A DNA stretch of 26,393 nt, taken from positions 1 through 26,393 of the forward strand of contig JBOGFC010000146.1 of the NCBI GenBank assembly GCA_050742155.1, in the 5' to 3' direction. The DNA comes from JBOGFC01 sp050742155 (GTDB lineage Bacteria > Actinomycetota > Acidimicrobiia > Spongiisociales > JALYHC01). The position numbers and the translations under genes are program-made. This document shows, one piece after another, positions 15,088 to 22,394 of this stretch (positions are counted from its first letter, which is position 1; every line of letters begins with the position of its first letter). Under the pieces are notes generated by a model, which worked only from the letters and a program-made list of their open reading frames with translations, had not been told where the DNA came from and ran no database searches.

Positions 15088-15638
15088 CAGCCGGCCTCCG
15101 GCAGGTCCATTCGGCCGCCACTACGCCAGTAAGCCCCGTCGGCCCGGGCGAGCAGGCCCTCGTCCACCAGGTATCGCCGCAAGGAGGCGTAGTCGGGATG
15201 GAACGTGTGCAGGGTGGTGTTGACCGAGCGTTCCGAGTAGCGGAGGCCGGGCTCGAACTCCGTGGCCAGGCGCTCCAGCACCACCAGACGCTTGGAGCGC
15301 TGGGCGGGGATCTCGGTGAGGCGAGACCCGGAGAAGAAGCGGGAGAGCACCTCGGCCTCGGCGGCGCTCCACTCCCCTTCCACCACCGAGTCGGACGGCG
15401 GCTCGGCCCGGGGTAGCCGGGCCGCCACCTCCCGGAGGGCCGGCCGACGAAGCCGGAATCGCTCGTCGAGCAGCCCTGCATCCCGCAGCCGGCCCACCGC
15501 CTCGAGGACCCGCCGCTCAGGGATCCCCAGCTCGGTGGCCAGCTCAGCCGTGTCGACCGCGCCCACCGCGGCTCGGCCCAGCACCGCCAGCCGGATGGGG
15601 TTCAGGACGAGCTTCAGGTAGTCGGTCGGACTGATCAT
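15087..15638 (-). CDS. DUF2087 protein with N-terminal winged-helix domain
   Basis: This 183-residue protein is probably a transcription regulator. Residues 13-65 read as an ArsR-like winged helix-turn-helix (ELATELGIPERRVLEAVGRLRDAGLL). Residues 105-172 match the DUF2087 domain, with YSERSVNTTLHTFHPDYASLRRYLVDEGLL and a terminal YWR. I start at the ATG at 15638; the longer upstream frame would overlap the divergent SRPBCC gene. It is the first gene of an operon with the deacetylase and the methyltransferase, and lies 30 bases from the divergent SRPBCC start. The shared short region is therefore a plausible site for autoregulation, which is inference. Confidence 0.85.
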   Translation of the reverse strand: MISPTDYLKLVLNPIRLAVLGRAAVGAVDTAELATELGIPERRVLEAVGRLRDAGLLDERFRLRRPALREVAARLPRAEPPSDSVVEGEWSAAEAEVLSRFFSGSRLTEIPAQRSKRLVVLERLATEFEPGLRYSERSVNTTLHTFHPDYASLRRYLVDEGLLARADGAYWRSGGRMDLPEAG

Positions 15639-15668
15639 GCGGCCAGGGTAGTGGGTAGCTTCCAGCCC

Positions 15669-16118
15669 ATGGCCGTCGAGAAGTTCAGCCACCAGGTCTC
15701 GATTCCCGCTCCTGCGATCGTGGTCTGGAAAAGGCTCCAGGAAGCCGAGACCTGGGCGTCGCTGCTCGGAGCCGAGACGATCGACAGCGTCTCCTACCGG
15801 AGCGACCGGATGCTGGCCGGCTTCGCCTGGACCATCGAGAGCGGCTCCCGGCGCCTGCGCGGCACCGCCAGGACCATGCACGCCCAGGTCAACGACCACA
15901 TGGGGCTGGACTTCGATGCCGGTGCGGCAGCCGGAGCGATCATGGCCACCTTCAAGCAAGGGAAGGACGCCACCGACCTCTCCGTCGAGCTGACCATGGA
16001 AGCCAGGAGCGTGGCAGCTCCGGTGCTCTATCCCATCATTCGGGAGGCGATGGGTCCCGGCCTGCCTCAGCGACTGGAGGCCCTTCGGGATGGGGTGGCG
16101 GCCGGTCCGGGTGGTTAG
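15669..16118 (+). CDS. SRPBCC (START-like) fold protein
   Basis: This is a small 149-residue protein of the SRPBCC/polyketide-cyclase-like fold. The start HQVSIPAPAIVVWKRLQEAETWASLLGAE is typical of the family's first strand and helices, and the C-terminal helix (PIIREAMGPGLPQRLEALRDGV) closes the hydrophobic ligand cavity in related proteins. I prefer the ATG at 15669 over the GTG 18 bases upstream because it gives the canonical family start; neither has a strong ribosome-binding site. The ligand and role are unknown. The gene is divergent from the DUF2087 operon and 29 bases upstream of a methyltransferase on the same strand, so the two may share a transcript. Confidence 0.75.
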   Translation: MAVEKFSHQVSIPAPAIVVWKRLQEAETWASLLGAETIDSVSYRSDRMLAGFAWTIESGSRRLRGTARTMHAQVNDHMGLDFDAGAAAGAIMATFKQGKDATDLSVELTMEARSVAAPVLYPIIREAMGPGLPQRLEALRDGVAAGPGG

Positions 16119-16147
16119 AGCCAGGGGAGCTGGGTAATGTTGGGCAC

Positions 16148-16864
16148 ATGAGCGGAGAAACCACCTTCACCTGGAAGGGGCGGCTGGGTCCCTTCGACCT
16201 CGTGCTCTCCCCGAACACCTTTCCGCCCTCCAGCGTCTCCTTGCTGCTGGGAGAGGCCCTGGAGGTGCGGAAGGGAGACACCGTGATCGACATGGGGTGC
16301 GGCTCGGGAGTGCTGGCCATCATCGCCGCCAAGCTGGGGGCCGGCCGGGTGTTCGGGGTGGACGCCGCCCCCGACACCGAGGAGATCGCCGCCCTCAACG
16401 CCCGCCGCCTTGGGGTGGCCGACCGCACCCAGTTCCTACAGGGGAACCTTTTCGACCCGCTCCCCGACGATCTCAAGGCCGACGTGATCATCGGGGACGT
16501 CTCCGGCATCCCGGATGCCTTCGCCCGGGTGAGCGGCTGGTTCCCCAGCGGCCGGGGAGGTGGGCCCCATGGATCGGAGCTTCCCATCCGTATGCTCGAG
16601 GAGGCCCTCAACTGGCTGAAGCCGAAGGGACGCCTCTTGCTTCCCACCGGCTCGATCCAGGACGAGAACGCCATCCTGCGGAGGGCCCGTTCCCTCTACG
16701 ACAAGCTCACCGAGCTGGTGGAGCGCCGCTTCCCGATCCCCACCCAGCTGGCCGACACCGAGGAGCTCCGCCAGCTGATCGCCGACGGGGTGGTGAACCT
16801 GGCCCGGCGCGGGTCACGGCTGATCTGGAGCGCCCGGGTGTGGGAGTGCAGCCCCTCCAGGTAG
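16148..16864 (+). CDS. Class I SAM-dependent methyltransferase (PrmA/HemK-like small domain)
   Basis: This 238-residue methyltransferase has motif I VIDMGCGSG at 46-54 and the acidic VDAAP at 71-75. The segment LSPNTFPPSS before motif I resembles the entry region of HemK/RsmC-type enzymes. At the position where protein and base methylating members carry NPPY, it reads GDVSGIP (116-122), so the usual amide-methylating motif is missing. It therefore probably methylates something else, or is a divergent member. A segment HGSELPIRMLEEALNWLKPKGRLLLP follows, matching the late strands of the fold. The gene ends one base before a strong inverted repeat that separates it from the convergent malG-like gene. 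Confidence 0.83.
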   Translation: MSGETTFTWKGRLGPFDLVLSPNTFPPSSVSLLLGEALEVRKGDTVIDMGCGSGVLAIIAAKLGAGRVFGVDAAPDTEEIAALNARRLGVADRTQFLQGNLFDPLPDDLKADVIIGDVSGIPDAFARVSGWFPSGRGGGPHGSELPIRMLEEALNWLKPKGRLLLPTGSIQDENAILRRARSLYDKLTELVERRFPIPTQLADTEELRQLIADGVVNLARRGSRLIWSARVWECSPSR

Positions 16865-16865
16865 T

Positions 16866-16930
16866 CCCCCCTCGTTCTTGTGACGTTTATCGACCTATTT
16901 GGTGCTTTACCGTCACAAAAACGGGGGGGG
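16866..16930. terminator. Long inverted repeat between convergent genes
   Basis: Arms at 16866-16885 and 16911-16930 are complementary at 18 of 20 positions; one of the two mismatches could be a G:U wobble. The 25-base loop is AT-rich compared with the rest of the window. The innermost eight bases (TTGTGACG with CGTCACAA) pair perfectly. The position between two converging genes, one base after one stop and one base before the other, suits a bidirectional terminator. It could also be a repeat element; there is no T tract on the plus strand. Confidence 0.6.
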
Positions 16931-16931
16931 G

Positions 16932-17852
16932 TCAGCCTTTCACGGCTCCCTGGGTGAGCCCGCTCACGATCTGGTCTTGCATGACCAGCCAGACCAGGGT
17001 GATGGGGAAGGCTCCGATCACCGCCGCCGCAGCCAGCTGGCCCCACTTGGCTGTGTACTCGCTCTGCACGAACAACTGGAGCCCCACAGCCATCGTGTAC
17101 TGATCCGCATCGCGCAAGATGACGGCCGCCAGGATGTACTCCCCGTACAGGCTGATGAAGGTGAGGAGGAAGATCACCGCCAGCACCGGGCGAGCCAAGG
17201 GCAAGATGACCCGGGTGAACACCTGCCAGTTGGAGGCACCATCGACCACGGCGGCCTCGTCGAGCGAATACGGGATGGAGTCCATGAACCCCTTGAGCAA
17301 CCAGGTGTTCACACCGAGGGCACCTCCCAGATAGACGAGGATGAGCCCGGCGTGGGTGCCCAGGCCGAAGGTCGGGAAGATCCCCCCGATCTGGATCAGG
17401 AGCAGAAAGATGGCCACGAACGCCAGCCAGTTGGGGAAGATCTGCACCAAGAGGAGGGTTAGCAGGCCGCCCCGGCGTCCCCTCCATCGGAGGCGGCTGA
17501 AGGAATAGGAGGCCAGAGCCGAGAGGCTCACGATCAGGATCGCACCAACGAGAGCGATCTTGAGGGTATTGAAGAGCCAGCGCCCGAACGGTGCCAAAGG
17601 ATTGCGGAACAGCTGCTGGTAGCTGTCAAGGGTGATTCCCGGCGGGACCAGGCGTGCCGCCGTCAGGTTGTCGATCGGGTTGATCGACGCGGACAGGATC
17701 CAGGCGATTGGGAACAGGGCGAAGAGGACCGCCGCTCCGGCCACCAGGTACCGCCAGCCTACCTCCCGCAGCCAGCGACGGGGAGGCATCCCCCTCACGC
17801 GAACCGCCACCTGCTCGGCAGCCGGTCGGGCGATCGGCTCAGAGACCGCCAT
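16932..17852 (-). CDS. Carbohydrate ABC transporter permease, MalG-like
   Basis: This is the second permease of a maltose-type importer. From the ATG at 17852 it has 306 residues and overlaps the malF-like gene by 14 bases. A Shine-Dalgarno GGAGG three bases upstream within that overlap decides the start. After a cytoplasmic N-terminus there are about six helices. The EAA loop that docks on the ATPase reads DEAAVVDGASNWQVFTRV (198-215). The phrase LFNTLKIALVGAILIVSLSALASYSFSRLRW is typical of MalG. No ATPase gene belongs to this operon; the ATPase at 23959 on the other strand may serve it. Maltose or maltodextrin is likely given the MalF-like partner and the GH13 gene upstream, but is not proven. 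Confidence 0.91.
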   Translation of the reverse strand: MAVSEPIARPAAEQVAVRVRGMPPRRWLREVGWRYLVAGAAVLFALFPIAWILSASINPIDNLTAARLVPPGITLDSYQQLFRNPLAPFGRWLFNTLKIALVGAILIVSLSALASYSFSRLRWRGRRGGLLTLLLVQIFPNWLAFVAIFLLLIQIGGIFPTFGLGTHAGLILVYLGGALGVNTWLLKGFMDSIPYSLDEAAVVDGASNWQVFTRVILPLARPVLAVIFLLTFISLYGEYILAAVILRDADQYTMAVGLQLFVQSEYTAKWGQLAAAAVIGAFPITLVWLVMQDQIVSGLTQGAVKG

Positions 17853-19470
17853 AGACCTCCTCCAGGCGCCTCGTGTACCGGAAGCCAAAGGCCGAAAGCC
17901 CCGCAACGACGAGGAAGATGAAGATCGAGATCGCTGAAGCCAACCCGAAGTCGGCCCCCCGGCCGCTGGTGATGGCCAGGTTGAACGTGAATGAGATGAG
18001 GATGTCGGTCTCCCCGACCGGCACCGCATAGCCGGCCAGTGGCGGACCCCCCCGGGTGAGGAGGAAGATCAGCACGAAGTTGTTGAAGTTGAAGGCGAAG
18101 GAGGCGATGAGGAGTGGGAAGATGCTCACCATGAGCAGCGGGAAGGTCACCTTGCGAAATACTCCCAGCGCCGAAGCTCCATCAACCCGGGCCGCTTCCT
18201 GAAGCTCGCTCGGGATCGCCTGGAGCGCCCCCATCGTGACGAGCATCATGTACGGAAACCCAAGCCACAGGTTGACGAGCAGCACCGCCACCTTGGCCCA
18301 GAAGCCGCTGGCCAGCCAGGGGATGCCGTCCGATCCGAACAGGGACAGCAGCGGCTCCAGGGTACGATTCACCGCTCCGAACTGCTGATTGAGCAAGCCT
18401 CGCCACACGAGGACGGTCAGGAAGGCGGGGATGGCGTAGGGAAGGATGAGCAGGGACCTCAAGAGCTTCCTCCACCGCATGCGCTCGTCCTGGAAGGTGA
18501 GCGCCAAGCCCAGGCCGAGCGCGAGGGTGAGGAGAACCGTGCCCGCCGCGAACACGACGTTCCAAATGAACACTCTGACGAAGGGGTCCCGGATGCGAGA
18601 ATCAGTGGCCACCCGCAGGAAATTCTGGAACCCCACCGGTACACGCCAGCCCGGAGTCAGCTCCCGCTCACCCGGGCAGACGAAGTTGCCCTCGGTGGGC
18701 GTGCACTCGAGGCCCTCCAGCTTGTCGACCAGCACGTCCCGGGTGGCGTCGTAGGCGTAGCGAGCTTCCGACACCCGGGCCGAGGTGATGGTCTGGACCC
18801 TGGCCAAGCCCCGGCCGGGGATGTCCAACACGAGCCTCTGCAGCTCGCTTGCCACCGCGAACAGATCGCGGGACTCGAGGCGCCGGAAGGGACCGATCGT
18901 CTCCGGTACGCCATCCCGGTCCTCGTCGACGACTTCGTAGGAGGCGGGATCCTCGAGGACCCCCTTCTCGGCAGGATCCTCGTCGGCCGGACGGGGCCGT
19001 CCGAAGAACTGCTCGGTCTCGCTGCGCAGCAGGAAGCGAAACTCGCCCTCCGGCTGGCGGTAAACGAACAGCTGGAAGTCCTGGCCCTCCTCTGTCGGGA
19101 GGGTCTCTCGGGAAGTCAGCTGGGTGATGGCCTGGTCCTTGGTGAGAAAGTTGGGAATCGACCAGTTCGTCAGGGCCACGTAGAAGGTGTAGATGATCGG
19201 GTAGAGGCTGAAGAGCAGCAGGAACACCAGACCAGGCATCAGCCAGCGAAAGGGGAGGGTCCTGGAGCTCAGATAGATGTAGTTGATCCCGGCCGTCCCG
19301 ATCAGCAGTGCAGAGAGCAGCCACCATGCACCTTCTGCGACAAGGACCAGCGAAGCGAAGGCCGCCAGAGCATCCAGCAGCCCCAGGCCCACCAGCCGAA
19401 CCCAGAAACCGGGCCCCAGACGCGAGGAAGGCAGGGAGCGCGTTCGCACCCTGCCTTCCCTATCGGCCAT
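17839..19470 (-). CDS. Carbohydrate ABC transporter permease, MalF-like with large external loop
   Basis: This is the first permease of the importer, 543 residues. Two N-terminal helices (about 24-64) and one at 76-100 precede a large extracytoplasmic segment (about 105-290) that corresponds to the P2 loop of enterobacterial MalF. The transmembrane core carries SLLILPYAIPAFLTVLVWRGLLNQQFGAVN (339-368), very like MalF, and an EAA loop with LQEAARVDGASALGVFRKV (423-441). The external segment contains DEDRDGVPE (182-190), a DxDxDG pattern like calcium-binding loops, and a cysteine pair (256 and 265). The start is the ATG at 19470, nine bases after the malE-like stop. Confidence 0.91.
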   Translation of the reverse strand: MADREGRVRTRSLPSSRLGPGFWVRLVGLGLLDALAAFASLVLVAEGAWWLLSALLIGTAGINYIYLSSRTLPFRWLMPGLVFLLLFSLYPIIYTFYVALTNWSIPNFLTKDQAITQLTSRETLPTEEGQDFQLFVYRQPEGEFRFLLRSETEQFFGRPRPADEDPAEKGVLEDPASYEVVDEDRDGVPETIGPFRRLESRDLFAVASELQRLVLDIPGRGLARVQTITSARVSEARYAYDATRDVLVDKLEGLECTPTEGNFVCPGERELTPGWRVPVGFQNFLRVATDSRIRDPFVRVFIWNVVFAAGTVLLTLALGLGLALTFQDERMRWRKLLRSLLILPYAIPAFLTVLVWRGLLNQQFGAVNRTLEPLLSLFGSDGIPWLASGFWAKVAVLLVNLWLGFPYMMLVTMGALQAIPSELQEAARVDGASALGVFRKVTFPLLMVSIFPLLIASFAFNFNNFVLIFLLTRGGPPLAGYAVPVGETDILISFTFNLAITSGRGADFGLASAISIFIFLVVAGLSAFGFRYTRRLEEVYGGL

Positions 19471-19479
19471 GGGGAAACC

Positions 19480-20760
19480 TTACCCCGCCACCGCCTGGCG
19501 CACCTGCTCGGCGGCCGCCGTGAGGGCCGCTTGGGGCTCGGCGTCGCCGTTGCGAACCTGCAGCAGCGCGTCACCCAGCGGGCCCCACACCGACCCCATC
19601 TGCGGGATATTGGGCATGGGCTCCCCTCCGGCCATCGACTCACTGAAGACCTGCACCGCAGGATCCGCGCTCACCTCTTCGAGTGTGGCGGTGAAGACCG
19701 GGATGCGCGGGTCGGCCTCGTAGAGGGCCTTCATGCCCTCGGCGGTGGCCACGAAGTCGAGCAGGAAGGACTGGGCGACCACCTTGTTCTCACTGAAGGA
19801 GGACAGGAAGAAGCCCTGCCCCCCCACGAAGGGCTTGGCGGAATTGCCGTCCATGGTGGGAATGGGAGCCACGCCCCAGTCCACGTCGGTTTCCTGCAGG
19901 CCCCCCAGCTCCCAGGGCCCGGTCATCCAGAACGGCTCGCTCCCCTCGACGAAGAGGTTCCTGGCCGTGTCGTAATTGGTTTCGCCCACATAGCCGTCGG
20001 CTGCCAGCGACGCCAGGAACTGACCTCCTTGGATGGCACCCTCGCTATCGATCCCGACGTCGGAGGGGTCATGACCCGTGGCCGGGTCGTAGTTGAAGAT
20101 GTACCCGCCGAAGGCGGACAGGAAGGGGAAGTTGTGGTAGGCGTCGGGAGCATCGCCACCTCCGGGCACGCCATAGCAGTTCTCGATCCCCGACATACCG
20201 TCGCAGGCCGCCTTGACCTCGTCGAAGGTGGCGGGAGGCTCGGCGGCGAGCGCCTTGTTGTAGTACATGGCGACCGCCTCGGTGGCATAGGGGACCGCAT
20301 AGAGCTGACCCTCGATGCTGAACACGTTCAGGGCCACCTCCACGAACTCGCCAGCCTTGTCCCCCAGGTCAATCGGGTCGACCACGCCGGCGGTGACCAG
20401 CTCCCCGGTCCAGTCGTGAGCGCCGGTGAACAGGTCGGGGCCCTCCCCGGCCGGGCCGGCCGTCTTCACCTGATCGCGAATCTGCCCGAAGTCGACCACC
20501 TGGATCTCCACCGGTACCCCGGTCTGCTCGGTGAAGGCCGGAACCACCTGCTCGAGTGCTTGGGCCTTGGTCTCGTCCGCCCAGATCAGCAATCCTTCAC
20601 CGACCGCGGCGGCCGTCGTCTCGGTTACCGGGGGAGCGGTGGTGGCCGGCGCCTCGGGGGCCGGAGCTCCGGTCGTCCCGCTCGGGGCGGCGCCGCCGCC
20701 GCAGGCGGCCGCCAACAGGGCCAGGCCGAGCAGGAGCACGACCGATCTAGGTTGCCTCAT
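19480..20760 (-). CDS. Maltose/maltodextrin-type substrate-binding lipoprotein
   Basis: This is an extracellular solute-binding lipoprotein, 426 residues, that delivers sugar to the adjacent permeases. It has a lipobox LAAAC with Cys20, followed by a Thr/Pro/Ala-rich linker to about residue 53. The mature domain (from GLLIWADETKAQALEQV) is typical of family 1 binding proteins of the MalE type. YAVPYATEAVAMYYNK and VGGQGFFLSSFSENK are close to maltodextrin-binding proteins. A strong Shine-Dalgarno (AGAGGAGGGG) lies six bases before the ATG, in the 15-base gap after the GH13 gene. High translation is expected relative to the permeases. Two cysteines near the middle (in KAACDGMSGIENCYG) may be bridged. 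Confidence 0.92.
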   Translation of the reverse strand: MRQPRSVVLLLGLALLAAACGGGAAPSGTTGAPAPEAPATTAPPVTETTAAAVGEGLLIWADETKAQALEQVVPAFTEQTGVPVEIQVVDFGQIRDQVKTAGPAGEGPDLFTGAHDWTGELVTAGVVDPIDLGDKAGEFVEVALNVFSIEGQLYAVPYATEAVAMYYNKALAAEPPATFDEVKAACDGMSGIENCYGVPGGGDAPDAYHNFPFLSAFGGYIFNYDPATGHDPSDVGIDSEGAIQGGQFLASLAADGYVGETNYDTARNLFVEGSEPFWMTGPWELGGLQETDVDWGVAPIPTMDGNSAKPFVGGQGFFLSSFSENKVVAQSFLLDFVATAEGMKALYEADPRIPVFTATLEEVSADPAVQVFSESMAGGEPMPNIPQMGSVWGPLGDALLQVRNGDAEPQAALTAAAEQVRQAVAG

Positions 20761-20775
20761 GGTTTCCCCTCCTCT

Positions 20776-22308
20776 TTAACACCCCGCCCCGGAACAGGGC
20801 GGGACGTACCGGAATCGTACACCCGGCCAAGGCTCCTGCTCGCGCCACGCTGACCGTTCTCGAACCAAAGCCCGGGTCTTGACAAAGACTCCCAAGCCAT
20901 CCCGGTAATTCATGGGAACTCTCACCGCCTCCAGCCCGTCCCCGGCCGGCCTGTTCATCAGGCCCTGCTCGGTGCCGTAGAGAAGACAGGGCGTACCCCC
21001 CAGGCCGAGCAGCATCTCCACGCCCGCCTCCAGCTTGGCCGGGTCCCCGCCCCAGGCCGACAGGGCCCGGTCCATGTCGTGGTTGTCCACGAAACGCACC
21101 CAGGTGAAGTCCTGGTGAGAGAGCACGCCGGGCGCCTCCTGCTCCACCTCCCGGAAGTCGGAGGGGTCGATCTCGCCGGCCAGCAGGTCCCGCAGTGCAT
21201 AGGCGGTGGGAAAGTCGGTGGCCCCGTCCAGCAGCCCCCCGAAGCGGCGGATGAAGGCCGCCGAGGCGGTGGCCTCCCCGAACAGCCAGGCGTCGGGGTG
21301 GGCAGCGTTGAGCTCGGCGGCCAGGGCGGCCAAGAACGACTCCGAGGGCCCCAGCACGTGGTCGATGCGGTAGCCGTCGACCCCGAAGCGGTCCAGCCAG
21401 TAGCGAGCCGCCTCGATCATGGCCCGGCGGGCGGCGGGATGGTCGAGGTTCAGCTTGGGCAGGCCCCGGCTGCCGAAGAAGGTGTCGTAGCCGTCCCGGC
21501 GGAAGAAGAACCAGTCACGCTTCGGCCCTCCGGAGAGGGCCTCCTGGAACCAGGGGTGCCGGTGGGAGAGGTGATTGGGAACCAGGTCGAGCACCACCCG
21601 CAGGCCCGCCCGGTGGGCGGCCTCCACCAAGTCGGCCAGCGCCCGATCCCCCCCGAAGCGAGGATCGACCGACCGCAGGTCCTCGACGTCGTAGCCGTGG
21701 TAGCTGGTGCAGGCGAAGACCGGGGTGAGCCAGACGATCGTCACCCCCAGGTCGGCCAGGTAGGGAACCGCTCTCCGCACCCCGTGGAGGTTGCCTCCCG
21801 CCCAGTGGCCGGGGCCGGGCCGGAGGGCCGGGTCGCCGGGCGCCGAGAAGCGGTCCACGAAGATCTGATACATCACCCCCCGGCGGGCCCACTCCGGGGG
21901 ACGGCGGGCGGTGACCCGATGGCAGAAGACCGTCGCCGCTCCGAGGGGGCGCCGCCCGTCGGCGTACCAGATGCGGTCCCGGGAGTCGGTGGCCCGGACC
22001 AGGTAGTGGACCACCGCTCCCTCGGGCATGGCCGGAAGCTCCACGAGCCAGGTGGGGCCGTCCCCTCGGGAGCGGTGCCGCTCCCCCACCTGCGCCAGCT
22101 CCTCAGGACCGATCGGGCCGGGCGTCACCGAAGCCATCACTTCGACCTCCCGATAGCCCGGATCCACCTGGACGAGCAGCCGCACCGGCTCATCGGGACG
22201 AACCACGGCCGGCTGACGGCCGTATTGGTGATCGATGGGCAGCCCCTCCAGGAGGTCCAACATCCCGAAGGCGAACCTGCTCCTAAAGTGCCGCAGGGCG
22301 GTCGACAC
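20776..22308 (-). CDS. GH13 alpha-glycosidase (neopullulanase/alpha-glucosidase type)
   Basis: This is a 510-residue glycoside hydrolase of family 13. An N-terminal beta-domain (about 1-135) precedes the barrel, as in neopullulanase and cyclomaltodextrinase relatives. Conserved regions are DLVPNH (241-246), GYRIDH with nucleophile Asp316, FGEATAS with acid/base Glu345, and FVDNHD with Asp411. There is no signal peptide, so it should act in the cytoplasm on imported alpha-glucans or oligosaccharides. The protein ends within 20 residues of the last barrel helix, in an odd PPCSGAGC, so the usual C-terminal beta-sandwich is missing. The start GTG at 22308 lacks a ribosome-binding site; the ATG at 22263 is an alternative that removes 15 residues. 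It heads the minus-strand transporter operon. Confidence 0.9.
   Translation of the reverse strand: MSTALRHFRSRFAFGMLDLLEGLPIDHQYGRQPAVVRPDEPVRLLVQVDPGYREVEVMASVTPGPIGPEELAQVGERHRSRGDGPTWLVELPAMPEGAVVHYLVRATDSRDRIWYADGRRPLGAATVFCHRVTARRPPEWARRGVMYQIFVDRFSAPGDPALRPGPGHWAGGNLHGVRRAVPYLADLGVTIVWLTPVFACTSYHGYDVEDLRSVDPRFGGDRALADLVEAAHRAGLRVVLDLVPNHLSHRHPWFQEALSGGPKRDWFFFRRDGYDTFFGSRGLPKLNLDHPAARRAMIEAARYWLDRFGVDGYRIDHVLGPSESFLAALAAELNAAHPDAWLFGEATASAAFIRRFGGLLDGATDFPTAYALRDLLAGEIDPSDFREVEQEAPGVLSHQDFTWVRFVDNHDMDRALSAWGGDPAKLEAGVEMLLGLGGTPCLLYGTEQGLMNRPAGDGLEAVRVPMNYRDGLGVFVKTRALVRERSAWREQEPWPGVRFRYVPPCSGAGC
20783..20803 (-). other. Intercistronic hairpin ahead of the binding-protein gene
   Basis: A 7-bp perfect stem (CCCGCCC and GGGCGGG, seven-base loop) lies inside the last codons of the GH13 gene, about 22 bases upstream of the binding-protein start on the same transcript. 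Such structures can block 3'-to-5' decay or read-through and so raise expression of the downstream gene relative to the upstream one. Here that is inference from position only. Confidence 0.3.
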
Positions 22309-22330
22309 GGAGGCACGAGTGTAGGGTGAG

Positions 22331-22378
22331 CGTCCGCCGACGCACGGCGAGTCGAGTTTTGTTAGGTTGGGGCGGACG
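22331..22378. promoter_or_regulatory. Spaced inverted repeat in the divergent transporter promoter region
   Basis: CGTCCGCC at 22331-22338 and GGCGGACG at 22371-22378 are perfect inverted copies 40 bases apart, centre to centre. They lie in the 86-base gap between the GH13 gene and the divergent binding-protein gene, just before the Shine-Dalgarno of the latter. They could be operator half-sites for a sugar regulator or form an mRNA hairpin that limits the plus-strand operon. No -10 or -35 box is convincing. Confidence 0.35.
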
Positions 22379-22394
22379 GGCGATAGGAGGCGAC

